Assembly (NCBI GenBank): GCA_020436835.1 | Contig: JAGQWZ010000434.1 | Location: forward strand, 1 to 57,122 | Reading direction: 5' to 3' | DNA length: 57,122 nt | Source of the DNA: Saprospiraceae bacterium | GTDB taxonomy: Bacteria; Bacteroidota; Bacteroidia; Chitinophagales; Saprospiraceae | In this document: positions 1-9,232 of the stretch, in pieces | Position numbering within the stretch: position 1 is the first letter of the stretch | Layout of the letters: each line of letters begins with the position of its first letter | The notes under the pieces: generated by a model | The model's input: the letters and a program-made list of their open reading frames with translations, nothing else | Database searches by the model: none | What the model was told of the DNA's origin: nothing | Position numbers and translations under genes: made by a program

Positions 1-587
1 ACATTAAAGAGCAGGGTTGGGAAGCCATAAAGTATATTATTGAAAGCAGGAGGTCAGTCTTCCCCCCCGCCTTCAATGATAAACCTGTTTCCAGGAAGAC
101 AATTTCATTGCTTTTGGAAGCAGCAAATTGGGCCCCCAATCACAAACTTACACAACCATGGAGGTTTGTGGTTATGGCCGGTAATATGCGAAAGAAACTG
201 GGTGAATTTATGTTGGAGGATTATGATTCCAACACTCGTCCAGAGCAGAGACTGGAAAAGAAGCGTAATAAATTGTTGGCAAATCCGACGCGTTCGGCGG
301 CAATTATAGCGATCTGCATGAAACCGGATATTTCGGGGAAAGTGCCTGAGTGGGAAGAATTGGCTGCTACCGCATGCGCTGTTCAGAATTTGTGGTTGAC
401 CGCCACGGCTTTGGGTCTCGGAGGATATTGGAGCACACCAAAAAACCGGGAGGGTATAGCACGGTTTCTGAAGCTGGATGAGGGTACAAAATGTTTGGGA
501 TTATTTTATTTGGGTTACTATGATCAGCGGCCTCCAACTCCCAGTCGTCGTCCCTGGAACGAAAAGGTAATATGGATGGAAGAATAA
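1..587 (+). CDS. Nitroreductase family protein, YdjA-like (5' partial)
   Basis: The reading frame is open from base 3, so the true start lies outside the window. The N-terminal IIESRRSVFP segment and the following ANWAPNHKLTQPWRFVV stretch match the FMN-contacting start of small YdjA-type nitroreductases, which reduce substrates with NAD(P)H. The C-terminal half has the usual LWLTATALGLGGYWSTP helix and the hydrophobic GLFYLGYYD strand. About 194 residues are visible, close to the family's full length, so only a few residues should be missing. The substrate cannot be told from sequence. It is followed by a short gap that carries the promoter of the pyrophosphatase gene. Confidence 0.85.
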   Translation, partial: IKEQGWEAIKYIIESRRSVFPPAFNDKPVSRKTISLLLEAANWAPNHKLTQPWRFVVMAGNMRKKLGEFMLEDYDSNTRPEQRLEKKRNKLLANPTRSAAIIAICMKPDISGKVPEWEELAATACAVQNLWLTATALGLGGYWSTPKNREGIARFLKLDEGTKCLGLFYLGYYDQRPPTPSRRPWNEKVIWMEE

Positions 588-600
588 TGAGGTATGTCAC

Positions 601-641
601 TGACCAAAAATTGGTCAAAAACTAAATTAAACGTAGTTTTG
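601..641 (+). promoter_or_regulatory. hppA promoter with overlapping inverted repeat
   Basis: TTGG at 611-614 and TAGTTTTG at 634-641 are 19 bases apart, matching the Bacteroidota -33/-7 arrangement. A perfect inverted repeat TGACCAA-AAA-TTGGTCA (601-617) covers the -33 element. It could be a repressor site, or the base of a weak terminator for the upstream gene. The hppA start codon lies about 70 bases downstream of the -7 box. Confidence 0.6.
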
Positions 642-711
642 CCGACCGAATTTCTAATTGTGGTACCTCAAGCAGGTATCGATTTTCAAATGTCTTAATC
701 GAAATACGTAT

Positions 712-2925
712 ATGGGTCAATCTATCACTTATGTGATTCCGGTCATGGGTATTATTGCCCTATTATTTACTTTCTGGCGGTCATCCTGGGTTTCAAATCA
801 GGATGCGGGTACGGATCGTATGAAGGTGATTGCTACGAATATTGCCGAAGGAGCTATGGCTTTCTTGCGCAGTGAATATAAGGTCCTGGCTATTTTTGTC
901 GCCATAGTGGCTATATTACTTTTTATCAGTGGTCAATCCGACGAAGCTTCTAATCCTCTGATCGCCGTTTCCTTCATCATAGGAGCTCTATGCTCTGGTC
1001 TGGCTGGATTTATAGGAATGAAAGTGGCCACAAAGGCAAATGTCCGGACCACTAATGCTGCCAGAACCAGTCTCGGGAAGGGGCTGGAAGTTGCCTTTGC
1101 CGGCGGCTCCGTAATGGGTCTGGGTGTTGTGGGCCTGGGTGTGTTAGGACTTGGGACCTTGTTTCTCATCTATAGCAATATGGACTGGAGTGTTCTGAAG
1201 GTAATTAATGTTTTAACCGGATTTTCTTTTGGAGCATCATCCATTGCGCTCTTCGCGAGAGTGGGAGGTGGTATCTATACCAAGGCTGCGGATGTCGGTG
1301 CCGATCTGGTCGGTAAAGTTGAGGCAGGTATTCCGGAAGATCACCCTCTGAATCCGGCAACGATTGCCGACAATGTGGGAGATAATGTGGGAGATGTAGC
1401 AGGTATGGGAGCCGATCTGTTCGAATCTTATGTTGGGTCCATTATTGGTACGATGATCCTTGGCGCTGCTTTTATTGCGATCACAGATGACGGTAGTACG
1501 GCAGCAATGGTGAGTGGACAAAACTGGGCAGATGGTTTTGATGGACTTTCTGCAGTCCTTCTACCGTTGGTATTGGCGGGTACCGGAATAATCACGTCCA
1601 TCATCGGTACATTTTTTGTCAGGGTGAAAGAGGGTGGGAATCCTCAAAAAGCATTAAATGTGGGAGAATTTCTGTCCTCTGCTTTGATGTTGATTTTTAC
1701 CTACATCATTGTTCAGTGGATGCTGCCGGAGTCCTGGGTATTTGCAGGAAAAGAAGTATCGAGAAACGGAGTTTTCTGGGCCGTCATACTAGGGTTAGTA
1801 GCCGGCCTAGGTATTGGAATGACTACAGAATTTTATACTGGTACAGGAACAAAACCGGTACGTTCTATCGTGCGACAATCCCTCACGGGTTCTGCCACAA
1901 ATATTATTGCCGGTTTGGGTGTAGGGATGCAGTCGACCGCTATTCCGATCATAATTTTAGCCATTGCTATTATTGGCGCATTTCAGTTTGCCGGTCTCTA
2001 CGGAATTGCAATTGCAGCGGTGGGGATGCTGTCGAATACCGGAATTCAGTTGGCCGTAGATGCATATGGACCTATTTCTGATAATGCCGGAGGAATAGCT
2101 GAAATGAGTGACCTGCCAAAAGAAGTACGCCAAAGAACTGATAAATTGGATGCAGTTGGTAATACTACCGCTGCTATTGGTAAGGGATTTGCCATTGGAA
2201 GTGCCGCATTAACCGCATTGGCATTGTTCGCGGCTTATATGACGATCACCGGAATTCCCGGTATTGATATTTCAAAACCCGTGGTATTGGCTGGTTTGTT
2301 CATTGGAGGCATGTTGCCTTTCTTGTTTTCCTCACTGGCAATGAATGCCGTAGGTAGGGCAGCGATGGATATGATCGAGGAAGTCCGGCGGCAATTCAGG
2401 AGTATTCCGGAACTCACCGAGGCATTGAAGGTCATGAATAAGAATGAAGGAAAAGAATTCGCTGATTGGAGCACCGGGGATCAGAAGATATTTGAAGCAG
2501 CTAACGGGAAGGCTGAATATGGCAAATGTGTCGCTATTTCCACTAAGGCCTCCATACGTGAGATGATCCTTCCCGGAATGGTAGCGGTTCTGACCCCAGT
2601 GGTTATCGGCTTTGGACCTAAAATTTTTGGTAGTACGATGGGACCTGAAATGTTAGGCGGCCTGCTAGCGGGGGTCACGGTGTGTGGTGTACTAATGGCC
2701 ATTTTTCAATCGAACGCCGGTGGTGCCTGGGATAATGCCAAAAAGATGTTTGAAGAAGGTGTGGACATCAAGGGCATCCGCTATGAAAAAGGATCTGATC
2801 CTCATAAAGCTACGGTTGTTGGTGATACGGTGGGTGATCCTTTCAAAGACACTTCAGGGCCGTCATTGAATATCCTGCTCAAGTTGATGTCAGTGGTTGC
2901 GCTGGTAATCGCACCATTTCTCTAG
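712..2925 (+). CDS. hppA: Membrane-bound K+-dependent pyrophosphatase (ion pump)
   Basis: This integral membrane enzyme couples PPi hydrolysis to H+ and/or Na+ export. I chose ATG 712 ([10 protein letters not shown]) over an upstream in-frame TTG because the first membrane helix starts there, giving 737 residues, normal for the family. The catalytic loop [20 protein letters not shown] begins near residue 193 and is followed by the duplicated DNVGDNVGD motif. [17 protein letters not shown] lies near the C-terminus. [10 protein letters not shown] near residue 483 has Ala where K+-independent members have Lys, so this is predicted to be the K+-dependent type. Whether it pumps Na+ or H+ cannot be decided by eye. 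It is a single-gene unit with its own promoter and terminator. Confidence 0.96.
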   Translation: MGQSITYVIPVMGIIALLFTFWRSSWVSNQDAGTDRMKVIATNIAEGAMAFLRSEYKVLAIFVAIVAILLFISGQSDEASNPLIAVSFIIGALCSGLAGFIGMKVATKANVRTTNAARTSLGKGLEVAFAGGSVMGLGVVGLGVLGLGTLFLIYSNMDWSVLKVINVLTGFSFGASSIALFARVGGGIYTKAADVGADLVGKVEAGIPEDHPLNPATIADNVGDNVGDVAGMGADLFESYVGSIIGTMILGAAFIAITDDGSTAAMVSGQNWADGFDGLSAVLLPLVLAGTGIITSIIGTFFVRVKEGGNPQKALNVGEFLSSALMLIFTYIIVQWMLPESWVFAGKEVSRNGVFWAVILGLVAGLGIGMTTEFYTGTGTKPVRSIVRQSLTGSATNIIAGLGVGMQSTAIPIIILAIAIIGAFQFAGLYGIAIAAVGMLSNTGIQLAVDAYGPISDNAGGIAEMSDLPKEVRQRTDKLDAVGNTTAAIGKGFAIGSAALTALALFAAYMTITGIPGIDISKPVVLAGLFIGGMLPFLFSSLAMNAVGRAAMDMIEEVRRQFRSIPELTEALKVMNKNEGKEFADWSTGDQKIFEAANGKAEYGKCVAISTKASIREMILPGMVAVLTPVVIGFGPKIFGSTMGPEMLGGLLAGVTVCGVLMAIFQSNAGGAWDNAKKMFEEGVDIKGIRYEKGSDPHKATVVGDTVGDPFKDTSGPSLNILLKLMSVVALVIAPFL

Positions 2926-2951
2926 TAAATATTAACAAATATCATATGTAG

Positions 2952-2983
2952 ATGCCCGGTTGTCCAAACTGGGCATTTTTTTT
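2952..2983 (+). terminator. Intrinsic terminator of hppA
   Basis: ATGCCC and GGGCAT arms with extra inner pairing (GTT/AAC), followed directly by eight T residues, 26 bases after the hppA stop. Confidence 0.85.
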
Positions 2984-3122
2984 GTGATTGGATATGCTGA
3001 ACCCAAAGTTGAGCGTTACTATTTCGTTAAAAAGTAGGCTTAACTTACTCGTTCCAAAACTTTTTAAGGCAAAAACGAGTATATTTAGTAACTATTTTTA
3101 CCTGATAGCATAACCAAAACAA

Positions 3123-5219
3123 ATGCGAAGTATGGTGCTGAGAAGCTCGTTGATTTTGATGATAGCGCTCCTTGGGTTGTTTCTGAAATCTCACCAGGTA
3201 GGCGATTCTGATCAGGCTAAGAAAGAGTTTTTTACTCTGCAAGCGGTAGTTAAATTTTTAGATAGGGTTCATTATGAGCCCAAATCTCTTGACGATGAAC
3301 TCTCCCATCAGGTCTATGATTCTTTTCTCAAATCAATTGATCCTGCCAAGCGGTTCCTTACCCAGCAGGAAATTGATCAACTGGAGGTATACCGTTCGAA
3401 GTTGGATGATCAAATAGCCAGTGGTTCTTTTGAGTTCTTTAATCTTGCTGAAGATCTGATTTCCAATGCAGTGGTACGGGCAGAACAGTACTACAATCAA
3501 TATATTGATTCAGAACTCAATATCCACGATGATGTTGACACGTTGGTCGTCAATGCAGATGACCGGTCTTTCGCAGCAGATCCGCAAGAACTGGAAGATT
3601 ATTGGCACAAATTGATGCAGTATGAGACCATTGTCAAAGTGCATGGACTGAAGATTGCCGCAGATGAGGATGAAGAAAAGTCGGAAGAAGAATTGGTTGC
3701 CGAAGCTAGAGAGACCATTTCTGACAATTTTAGCGACTGGTTTAAGCGACTAAAGAGCCTAAGACGGTCAGATCGTTTTGAAGATTATCTGAATGCGATT
3801 ACCGGAGCCTATGACCCTCACTCCAATTACTTTAGTCCCCGGGAAAAGGAGAATTTCGATCTAAACATGAATAACAGTTATGAAGGGATCGGAGCACGCT
3901 TAATGCCGGAGGGTGAGTTAACCAAAGTAACTGAAGTCATCCCAGGAGGACCGGCATGGAAACAAAAGGAACTTGAAGCTAATGACTTCATAATAAAGGT
4001 AGCCCAGGATGGAGAAGAGTCCAAAGATGTGAGAGGTTGGAGACAAGATGATGTGATTGATCTGATCCGCGGAAAAAAGGGGACCAAGGTTACTCTTACC
4101 GTTCGGAAATCTGATGGAAGAGAGGTAGAGATTGGCATTGTTCGAGATCAGGTAGTGCTGGAGGAAGGAAGGGCAAAATCGCTTTTAATCCGTACCGAGA
4201 CTGAAGGCGCCGAGATCGGTTACATCCGTTTGCCAAAGTTTTATTTTGAAGCGGATGGAAAGCCGGGTTGTGCTGAAGATATCGCAACGGAGATTGAGAA
4301 ACTTGATAAGGAAGGTGCTAAAGGAATAATTTTGGATCTCCGCAATAATGGTGGTGGTTCATTGTCAGAAGTTGTAGATATGAGCGGTCTCTTTATCGAC
4401 AAAGGACCGATTGTTCAGGTGAAATCAAGAGAACGAAAACCTTATGTCTTAGAAGATGAAGACCCCGCTGTACAATATCAGGGACCACTAATCATTATGG
4501 TTAATCACTTTAGTGCCAGTGCATCGGAGATCATAGCAGCGGCATTGCAGGATTATAACCGCGCGATTATTGTGGGCAGCACTTCCACTTTTGGTAAGGG
4601 AACCGTTCAGCGTTTCCATCAACTGGATCGATTTATCGTGGGAAATAACGATCTGAAACCGCTGGGAGAAGTCAAGATTACCACTCAGAAATTTTACCGT
4701 GTGAATGGTGGCTCCACTCAATTGAAAGGTGTTGTTCCGGATATTATCTTGCCTTCACCCTATAACTATATCAAAGCGGGAGAAAAGGATCTGGACACTC
4801 CTCTGGCATGGAGTGAGATCCAGCCGGTAGATCATAGTCAACATGTCATGGTATTGCCAGACCGGGAGCTATTGGCCTCTGCCAGTGCTGAAAGGGTTAG
4901 TCATAATGAAAAGTTTAAACTAATCGAGGAGAGAGCAAAACTTCTCAAAGCCCAAAGGGACGAACATCTGAAATACCCGCTCAGTTTGGAAGCTTATGAA
5001 AATGAGTATGAGCGACGGGAGACAGAGAATGACAAGTTCAAGAATATGTACAAGACAGAAGTACCATTACTTGTTCGGAATTTGGACGCCGAAGTGGGCC
5101 ATATTGAAGAGGATGAAACCAGAAAAGCCAATAATGAAGATTTCATGAAAGATGTTAAATCCGATATCTATATTGAGGAAGTACTGCACATCATGAAAGA
5201 TATGTTGAGTCAACAATAG
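3123..5219 (+). CDS. prc: Tail-specific (C-terminal processing) protease, Prc/Tsp
   Basis: This is a periplasmic serine protease of the S41 family that degrades or trims proteins from their C-termini. The N-terminus has a hydrophobic export segment (LILMIALLGLFL). An all-helical Prc N-domain follows, with SIDPAKRFLTQQEI, then a PDZ domain starting at YEGIGARLMPEGELTKV, then the S41 core. The catalytic Ser is Ser466 in NHFSASASE and the general base is Lys492 in FGKGTVQ. Their spacing is one residue longer than in E. coli Prc. A charged C-terminal domain of about 150 residues completes the 698 residues. TATATTTA at 3080-3087 is a plausible -7 element, but I see no clear -33 partner. Confidence 0.95.
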   Translation: MRSMVLRSSLILMIALLGLFLKSHQVGDSDQAKKEFFTLQAVVKFLDRVHYEPKSLDDELSHQVYDSFLKSIDPAKRFLTQQEIDQLEVYRSKLDDQIASGSFEFFNLAEDLISNAVVRAEQYYNQYIDSELNIHDDVDTLVVNADDRSFAADPQELEDYWHKLMQYETIVKVHGLKIAADEDEEKSEEELVAEARETISDNFSDWFKRLKSLRRSDRFEDYLNAITGAYDPHSNYFSPREKENFDLNMNNSYEGIGARLMPEGELTKVTEVIPGGPAWKQKELEANDFIIKVAQDGEESKDVRGWRQDDVIDLIRGKKGTKVTLTVRKSDGREVEIGIVRDQVVLEEGRAKSLLIRTETEGAEIGYIRLPKFYFEADGKPGCAEDIATEIEKLDKEGAKGIILDLRNNGGGSLSEVVDMSGLFIDKGPIVQVKSRERKPYVLEDEDPAVQYQGPLIIMVNHFSASASEIIAAALQDYNRAIIVGSTSTFGKGTVQRFHQLDRFIVGNNDLKPLGEVKITTQKFYRVNGGSTQLKGVVPDIILPSPYNYIKAGEKDLDTPLAWSEIQPVDHSQHVMVLPDRELLASASAERVSHNEKFKLIEERAKLLKAQRDEHLKYPLSLEAYENEYERRETENDKFKNMYKTEVPLLVRNLDAEVGHIEEDETRKANNEDFMKDVKSDIYIEEVLHIMKDMLSQQ

Positions 5220-5235
5220 TATGCTACTGCATACT
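5218..5235. repeat. 18-bp inverted repeat AGTATGC-N4-GCATACT
   Basis: Perfect 7-bp arms around TACT, starting within the prc stop codon and upstream of the prc terminator. The 7-4-7 geometry equals that of the palindromes at 8416 and 9181-9748, but the arm sequence is different. It may be a protein-binding site or part of the 3' structure of the prc mRNA. Confidence 0.5.
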
Positions 5236-5250
5236 GCATAAATTATATTC

Positions 5251-5281
5251 AGCCCATGATGATGTCATCGTGGGCTTTTTT
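5251..5281 (+). terminator. Intrinsic terminator of prc
   Basis: Long hairpin AGCCCATGATGA / TCATCGTGGGCT with one G:U pair and a two-base loop, followed by six T residues. Only 33 bases separate it from the sensor-kinase start, leaving little room for a promoter of that gene. Confidence 0.85.
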
Positions 5282-5303
5282 ATAAAATCTTATAAAGGAA
5301 CGG

Positions 5304-5317
5304 AAAAAGGGATCATG
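5304..5317 (+). promoter_or_regulatory. Sensor-kinase translation start region; predicted sRNA target
   Basis: AAAAAGGGATCATG contains a Shine-Dalgarno-like AAGGG and the ATG of the kinase gene. Bases 5304-5315 are perfectly complementary to the loop motif TGATCCCTTTTT of the downstream repeat RNAs 2 and 3. They also pair with RNAs 1 and 4 through a G:U pair. Pairing would cover the ribosome-binding region and start codon. Complementarity is seen; regulation is inferred. Confidence 0.55.
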
Positions 5318-8300
5318 CACCTTGATAAGATCTTTATTGTATTTCTCATAATACTCTCTTCGGTGTCCTTCTTGCGGGGACAGAACGAGCTGGGCAATAT
5401 TACCCAAATATCGCTGGAGCAAGGTTTGTCTGACCGGACAATTAAAGATATAAGCAAGGACAAATATGGTTATATATGGATTGCGACCCGTAATGGACTA
5501 AACCGCTATGATGGTCTGCAGATCGTGAACTATGATAATCATCCCAGTAGTCAGACACGAATTAGTTTTAAAGATATCGACCGGGTCCTTTGCCGTAAGG
5601 ACGGAGGATTGATTATCCAGTATGAGAATAACCGCCGATCCCTGGATGTATTGGGTTCAGCTTCCACTCAGGCCCAGAAGCTCTTTCTTAATCAGGAGAA
5701 TGGCGTTTTAGGCACCGTACAACGGTTAAGTCTTGATAAGACTTCAGGAGATGTATATGCTCTCGTATCCAGAGACTCGACTTTAATTCTGCAGAGATTG
5801 AACAAGGAACTTCGATTCGATAGTCTCTTTACCTTTAAAAGTTACAAGGCAAAAGCCTCTTCTACCTACGAATTTTTAGTAACGGACCGGGGTCTGGTTT
5901 GGTTAAACGATGATCAATTGGGCCTTACTCTAAGTGATACTCTGGGTAATATCATTAGTAGTTTTGATTATGATTCTATCGGAGTGCAGGACAATGCAGG
6001 GTTAACAAATATCCTGTATCAGGACCGGCAAGGAAGAGTATGGTTGAGTTTTGTTAATGCAGAGGGTCTGTGGGAGTTTAATGAAGCGGCTGGATATTTT
6101 ACCCCATTCCAGTTAGAAGAAGTGTCCGGGCATTACAGTGACTTGTGGGAGGATGCATTGGGTAATGTTATGATCTCCAAAAAGTCAGCAAACCGTGTGA
6201 CCGGTCTTTATATTGTTTCTGCAGACGACGCCGTGACCCAATTTGAGGCATTAGTAGCACAAGAGCCAATTATCAACGTCATTCATAGTGATGACTTTGA
6301 CAGATTGCTTTTCGCTGGCACTAATAGTGGAGTCAGAAAGATCACCAAAACGAAGAAAAGGGTAAAGAAATATCTTACCCGCACCGGTTCCGGCAAGGGA
6401 ATCAATCTCCGGGGAATTACAGAATTACCTGACAGTTCAGTAATCGTAAGTGACGCTTATAATCAGTGGTTCCGCTTGGAACAATCCCGGGATTCCATTT
6501 ACCCCATTGAGTTTGACCTGCCGGATCATGGCGATGTCACCTACGAAGATGGTGCGAAGGAACTTATTTATGATCATGATGGGGGAGTTTGGGGTACTCG
6601 GTACAGCACGCGCTATAAGTCTGAACTGTTGCATTGGAATATCTACGAACAATCACTCACATCCTTTTTCTTTCCTCAGAAGATTCAAAGTTTAATTTTA
6701 GGCCAGGATGGATACATTTGGTTCGTGTCAGGACAGGCAAATGATGAGAATCGTCTAACCTATTTTGACCGTGAGACAAAAATATTTCGGCATTATTTTC
6801 TTCCGGACGGTACAAATCCCCTGGAAGGATATCTTGCTACCTATCTCTACGAAAGCAGTGATGGTACCAAATGGGTGGGCACAACAACAGGATTGCTGAA
6901 GATCGATCCGGAAGGACAGATAAAGGCTTTTCGTCCAATCGAGAATGATTACCACGGAATCAGTAGTGACATGATCTATGTCATTACGGAAGACAGGCAA
7001 CATAAGATCTGGATTGGCACCGATGCGGGAGTTAATATATATGATCCCGAAAGTACTGATGAAACGGCAATGACATTTTTTGACACTCGCGACGGTTTGC
7101 CGGACAATAATGTATGCGGTATTCTGGAGGATGACAATGGGAATATGTGGTTTAGTACTTTTAACGGCCTCTCATATTTCGATACGGAATTGAAGACTTT
7201 TCGAAATTTTGGTACCGCAGACGGGTTCAGCCATCTGGAGTTTAGCCTTTTCTCATTCTATAAAGACCGGACCGGAAATATCTTGATGGGCACGAGTAAT
7301 GGCCTGAATTACTTTAATCCCAATGAACTTCTCGAACGAAATTTGAATGCCCCGATTTTGCTTTCAGAGCTATCTTATTACGACAAACTGGAAGGTGCAA
7401 TCGTTGAGAAGCTGCATAATTTGCAAAATGTGAAGGAAGTAATCCTACCAGCTTCCAACCGCTATTTTCATTGCTCTTTTGCATTGGCTGACTACGCCTA
7501 TCCCCAGTTGAATCGCTATCAGTATAAGCTTGAGGGTCTGGATATTGACTGGAATTGGATTGGTACACAGAACGAAATAAGATTTAATAATCTTCCTGCC
7601 GGAAATTACGTATTGAAGATCAAAGGCGCAGATCGAAATCTGAATGTCAGTAGTGAGGTCTTTTCACTTCCGATTAGAGTAAATCAGTTTTTTTATAAAA
7701 AGGCATGGTTTGTAGCATTGTGCATCACCGTTATTCTATTAGGTATCTACCTATTTCACCGCATACGGCTGCGCCAGGTTATTGAAATGGAAAGACTGCG
7801 AACAAAGATCTCAAGTGACTTGCATGATGATGTGGGTGGATTACTATCCGGCTTAGCTATGCAGACCGAGTTATTGGAATATACGGCCACTGACAAAGAT
7901 AAACCAAAGTTGAAACGCATTAGCGATATGAGTCGTAATGCTATGGCTCAGATGCGTGATGTAATTTGGGCGACTGACGCCCGTAAAGATCGATACGAGG
8001 ATCTGATCGTCCGCATGAAAGAGTATGCGGCTGAGATCCTTTTTTCACGCGATATTACCTGCCACTTTCAAGTTAAAGGAATCCTTCCGGAAAAGAAGTT
8101 ACCGGTTCAGATCAGGCAAAATTTGTATCTCATTTTTAAAGAAGCAATCACAAATGTGGCGAAACATTCCAATGCCACCAGAGCTGAGGTCTCTCTCATA
8201 AAAGATGGATCCAATTTTCAAATGATTATAACTGATAATGGTACGGCTATTTCAGAAAATGGCCACATCTCCTCACTCAATGGATCAGGACTGAAAAATA

Positions 8301-8392
8301 TGGAGATGCGAGCGGAAAACATTAATGCGAAATTTAGCATTAATAAGGAAAAGGGATTTACGGTTAAACTTGAAATGAGAGCAAAAACCTAA
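5315..8392 (+). CDS. Reg_prop/Y_Y_Y sensor histidine kinase, HisKA_3 type
   Basis: This large periplasmic-sensing kinase is expected to phosphorylate the response regulator encoded just downstream. ATG 5315 is preferred over ATG 5270 because it begins a clean signal peptide (MHLDKIFIVFLIILSSVSFL) and follows AAGGG, while 5270 lies inside the upstream terminator. Repeated propeller motifs of the form D-x-x-G-x-(I/M)-W-(I/F)-x-T-x-x-G-L-x-x-(Y/F)-(D/N) run through residues 30-690. A Y_Y_Y domain precedes a single membrane segment at about 797-818. The HisKA_3 box DLHDDVGG places the phospho-acceptor at His837. The C-terminus is a HATPase with NVAKHSNA and GSGLKNMEMRA. There is no fused receiver or AraC domain, so it is a classical kinase rather than a hybrid. 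The ligand is unknown; propeller sensors of this type often respond to glycans. Confidence 0.9.
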   Translation: MHLDKIFIVFLIILSSVSFLRGQNELGNITQISLEQGLSDRTIKDISKDKYGYIWIATRNGLNRYDGLQIVNYDNHPSSQTRISFKDIDRVLCRKDGGLIIQYENNRRSLDVLGSASTQAQKLFLNQENGVLGTVQRLSLDKTSGDVYALVSRDSTLILQRLNKELRFDSLFTFKSYKAKASSTYEFLVTDRGLVWLNDDQLGLTLSDTLGNIISSFDYDSIGVQDNAGLTNILYQDRQGRVWLSFVNAEGLWEFNEAAGYFTPFQLEEVSGHYSDLWEDALGNVMISKKSANRVTGLYIVSADDAVTQFEALVAQEPIINVIHSDDFDRLLFAGTNSGVRKITKTKKRVKKYLTRTGSGKGINLRGITELPDSSVIVSDAYNQWFRLEQSRDSIYPIEFDLPDHGDVTYEDGAKELIYDHDGGVWGTRYSTRYKSELLHWNIYEQSLTSFFFPQKIQSLILGQDGYIWFVSGQANDENRLTYFDRETKIFRHYFLPDGTNPLEGYLATYLYESSDGTKWVGTTTGLLKIDPEGQIKAFRPIENDYHGISSDMIYVITEDRQHKIWIGTDAGVNIYDPESTDETAMTFFDTRDGLPDNNVCGILEDDNGNMWFSTFNGLSYFDTELKTFRNFGTADGFSHLEFSLFSFYKDRTGNILMGTSNGLNYFNPNELLERNLNAPILLSELSYYDKLEGAIVEKLHNLQNVKEVILPASNRYFHCSFALADYAYPQLNRYQYKLEGLDIDWNWIGTQNEIRFNNLPAGNYVLKIKGADRNLNVSSEVFSLPIRVNQFFYKKAWFVALCITVILLGIYLFHRIRLRQVIEMERLRTKISSDLHDDVGGLLSGLAMQTELLEYTATDKDKPKLKRISDMSRNAMAQMRDVIWATDARKDRYEDLIVRMKEYAAEILFSRDITCHFQVKGILPEKKLPVQIRQNLYLIFKEAITNVAKHSNATRAEVSLIKDGSNFQMIITDNGTAISENGHISSLNGSGLKNMEMRAENINAKFSINKEKGFTVKLEMRAKT

Positions 8393-8415
8393 AGACCTCG
8401 GGTGCGGAACTTTTC

Positions 8416-8463
8416 GCCCCATAGTTATGGGGCATGTATTTTGCTGGTGAACTATTAAATTTA
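8416..8463 (+). promoter_or_regulatory. Response-regulator promoter with palindromic operator
   Basis: GCCCCAT-AGTT-ATGGGGC (8416-8433) is a perfect 18-bp palindrome. Counting 23 bases from the end of ATGGGG reaches TAAATTTA (8456-8463), a TAnnTTTG-like -7 box. The same palindrome and the same 23-base spacing occur in all four downstream repeat promoters. This suggests autoregulation by the encoded NarL-type regulator from a position overlapping the -33 region. Confidence 0.75.
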
Positions 8464-8468
8464 AGGTC

Positions 8469-9107
8469 ATGAGTACCATAGCCGTCGGAATTGTTGAAGA
8501 TGAACCTATCGTAAGAGAGAGTTTGGTGACGTTTTTTGATGACCAGCCAAACTTGCAGGTTGTCTGCCAGGTGAAGTCACTGGAGCACTTCCAGGAGTTC
8601 TATGCCGATGGTACTGAGAAAGCACCAGATGTCTTGCTGCTTGATATTGGATTGCCAGGAATGTCCGGTTTAGAAGGAATCAGGGTTATTAAGAAGACGA
8701 TTCCGGATACCGATATCATCATGCTTACCACTTATGAAGAGTCGGAAATCATCTTCAAAGCCTTGTGTGCCGGTGCTTGTTCTTACCTAAGTAAGCGATC
8801 GTCACTTTCCCAAATTTTAGAAGCGATTACTGTCGTGCACCAGGGAGGTTCCTATATGTCACCTTCGATTGCCAGAAAGGTGGTAACCTATTTCTCACCG
8901 ACGGATAATTCCAAAAAGGAACTTCTTACCCCTCGCCAACAGCAAATAGTTGCCGGACTCGTGGAAGGTTTGAGTTATAAGATGATTGCCGACAAGTATT
9001 TGGTGTCGATAGAGACTGTTCGGGACCACATCAAGAAAATCTATAAAAAACTTCAGATCAACAGTAAAGCTGAGTTGATAAAGCTTTCCGTTGATGGAGA
9101 TATTTAA
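8469..9107 (+). CDS. NarL/FixJ-type response regulator
   Basis: This is a cytoplasmic transcription factor of 212 residues paired with the upstream kinase. The receiver domain spans residues 1-125, with acidic E10-D11-E12, phospho-acceptor Asp59 in LLLDIGLPGMSG, and the conserved Lys in SKRSS. A GerE/LuxR helix-turn-helix follows at about 147-205 (LTPRQQQIVAGLVEGLSYK, then ETVRDHIKKIYKKL). The start is ATG 8469, only five bases after the -7 box, so mRNA from this promoter would be leaderless or nearly so. Read-through from the kinase gene, 76 bases upstream, would give a normal leader. Because the CCCCAT palindrome precedes both this gene and four tandem RNA units, those are its most likely targets. 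Confidence 0.95.
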   Translation: MSTIAVGIVEDEPIVRESLVTFFDDQPNLQVVCQVKSLEHFQEFYADGTEKAPDVLLLDIGLPGMSGLEGIRVIKKTIPDTDIIMLTTYEESEIIFKALCAGACSYLSKRSSLSQILEAITVVHQGGSYMSPSIARKVVTYFSPTDNSKKELLTPRQQQIVAGLVEGLSYKMIADKYLVSIETVRDHIKKIYKKLQINSKAELIKLSVDGDI

Positions 9108-9180
9108 TCTTATAATGCTGGATATCAGTTATTTATCCATCATTGGTCTCTGGATTTCCTATTAAAAGATTCAAAACAGT

Positions 9181-9228
9181 ACCCCATCAAGATGTGGTTT
9201 CGCCACCTCATTTATGAACCTATATTTG
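9181..9228 (+). promoter_or_regulatory. Operator and promoter of repeat RNA 1
   Basis: Palindrome ACCCCAT-CAAG-ATGTGGT (9181-9198, one mismatch in the right arm), then TTTC and 19 bases to a consensus -7 box TATATTTG (9221-9228). The distance from the right arm to the -7 box is 23 bases, as in the other copies. Confidence 0.75.
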
Positions 9229-9232
9229 ACTT

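Noticed and set aside
5270..5314. Upstream ATG (5270) as the kinase start
   Set aside because: It falls inside the prc terminator hairpin and would add a charged leader before the signal peptide; ATG 5315 has a Shine-Dalgarno-like AAGGG and a clean signal peptide.
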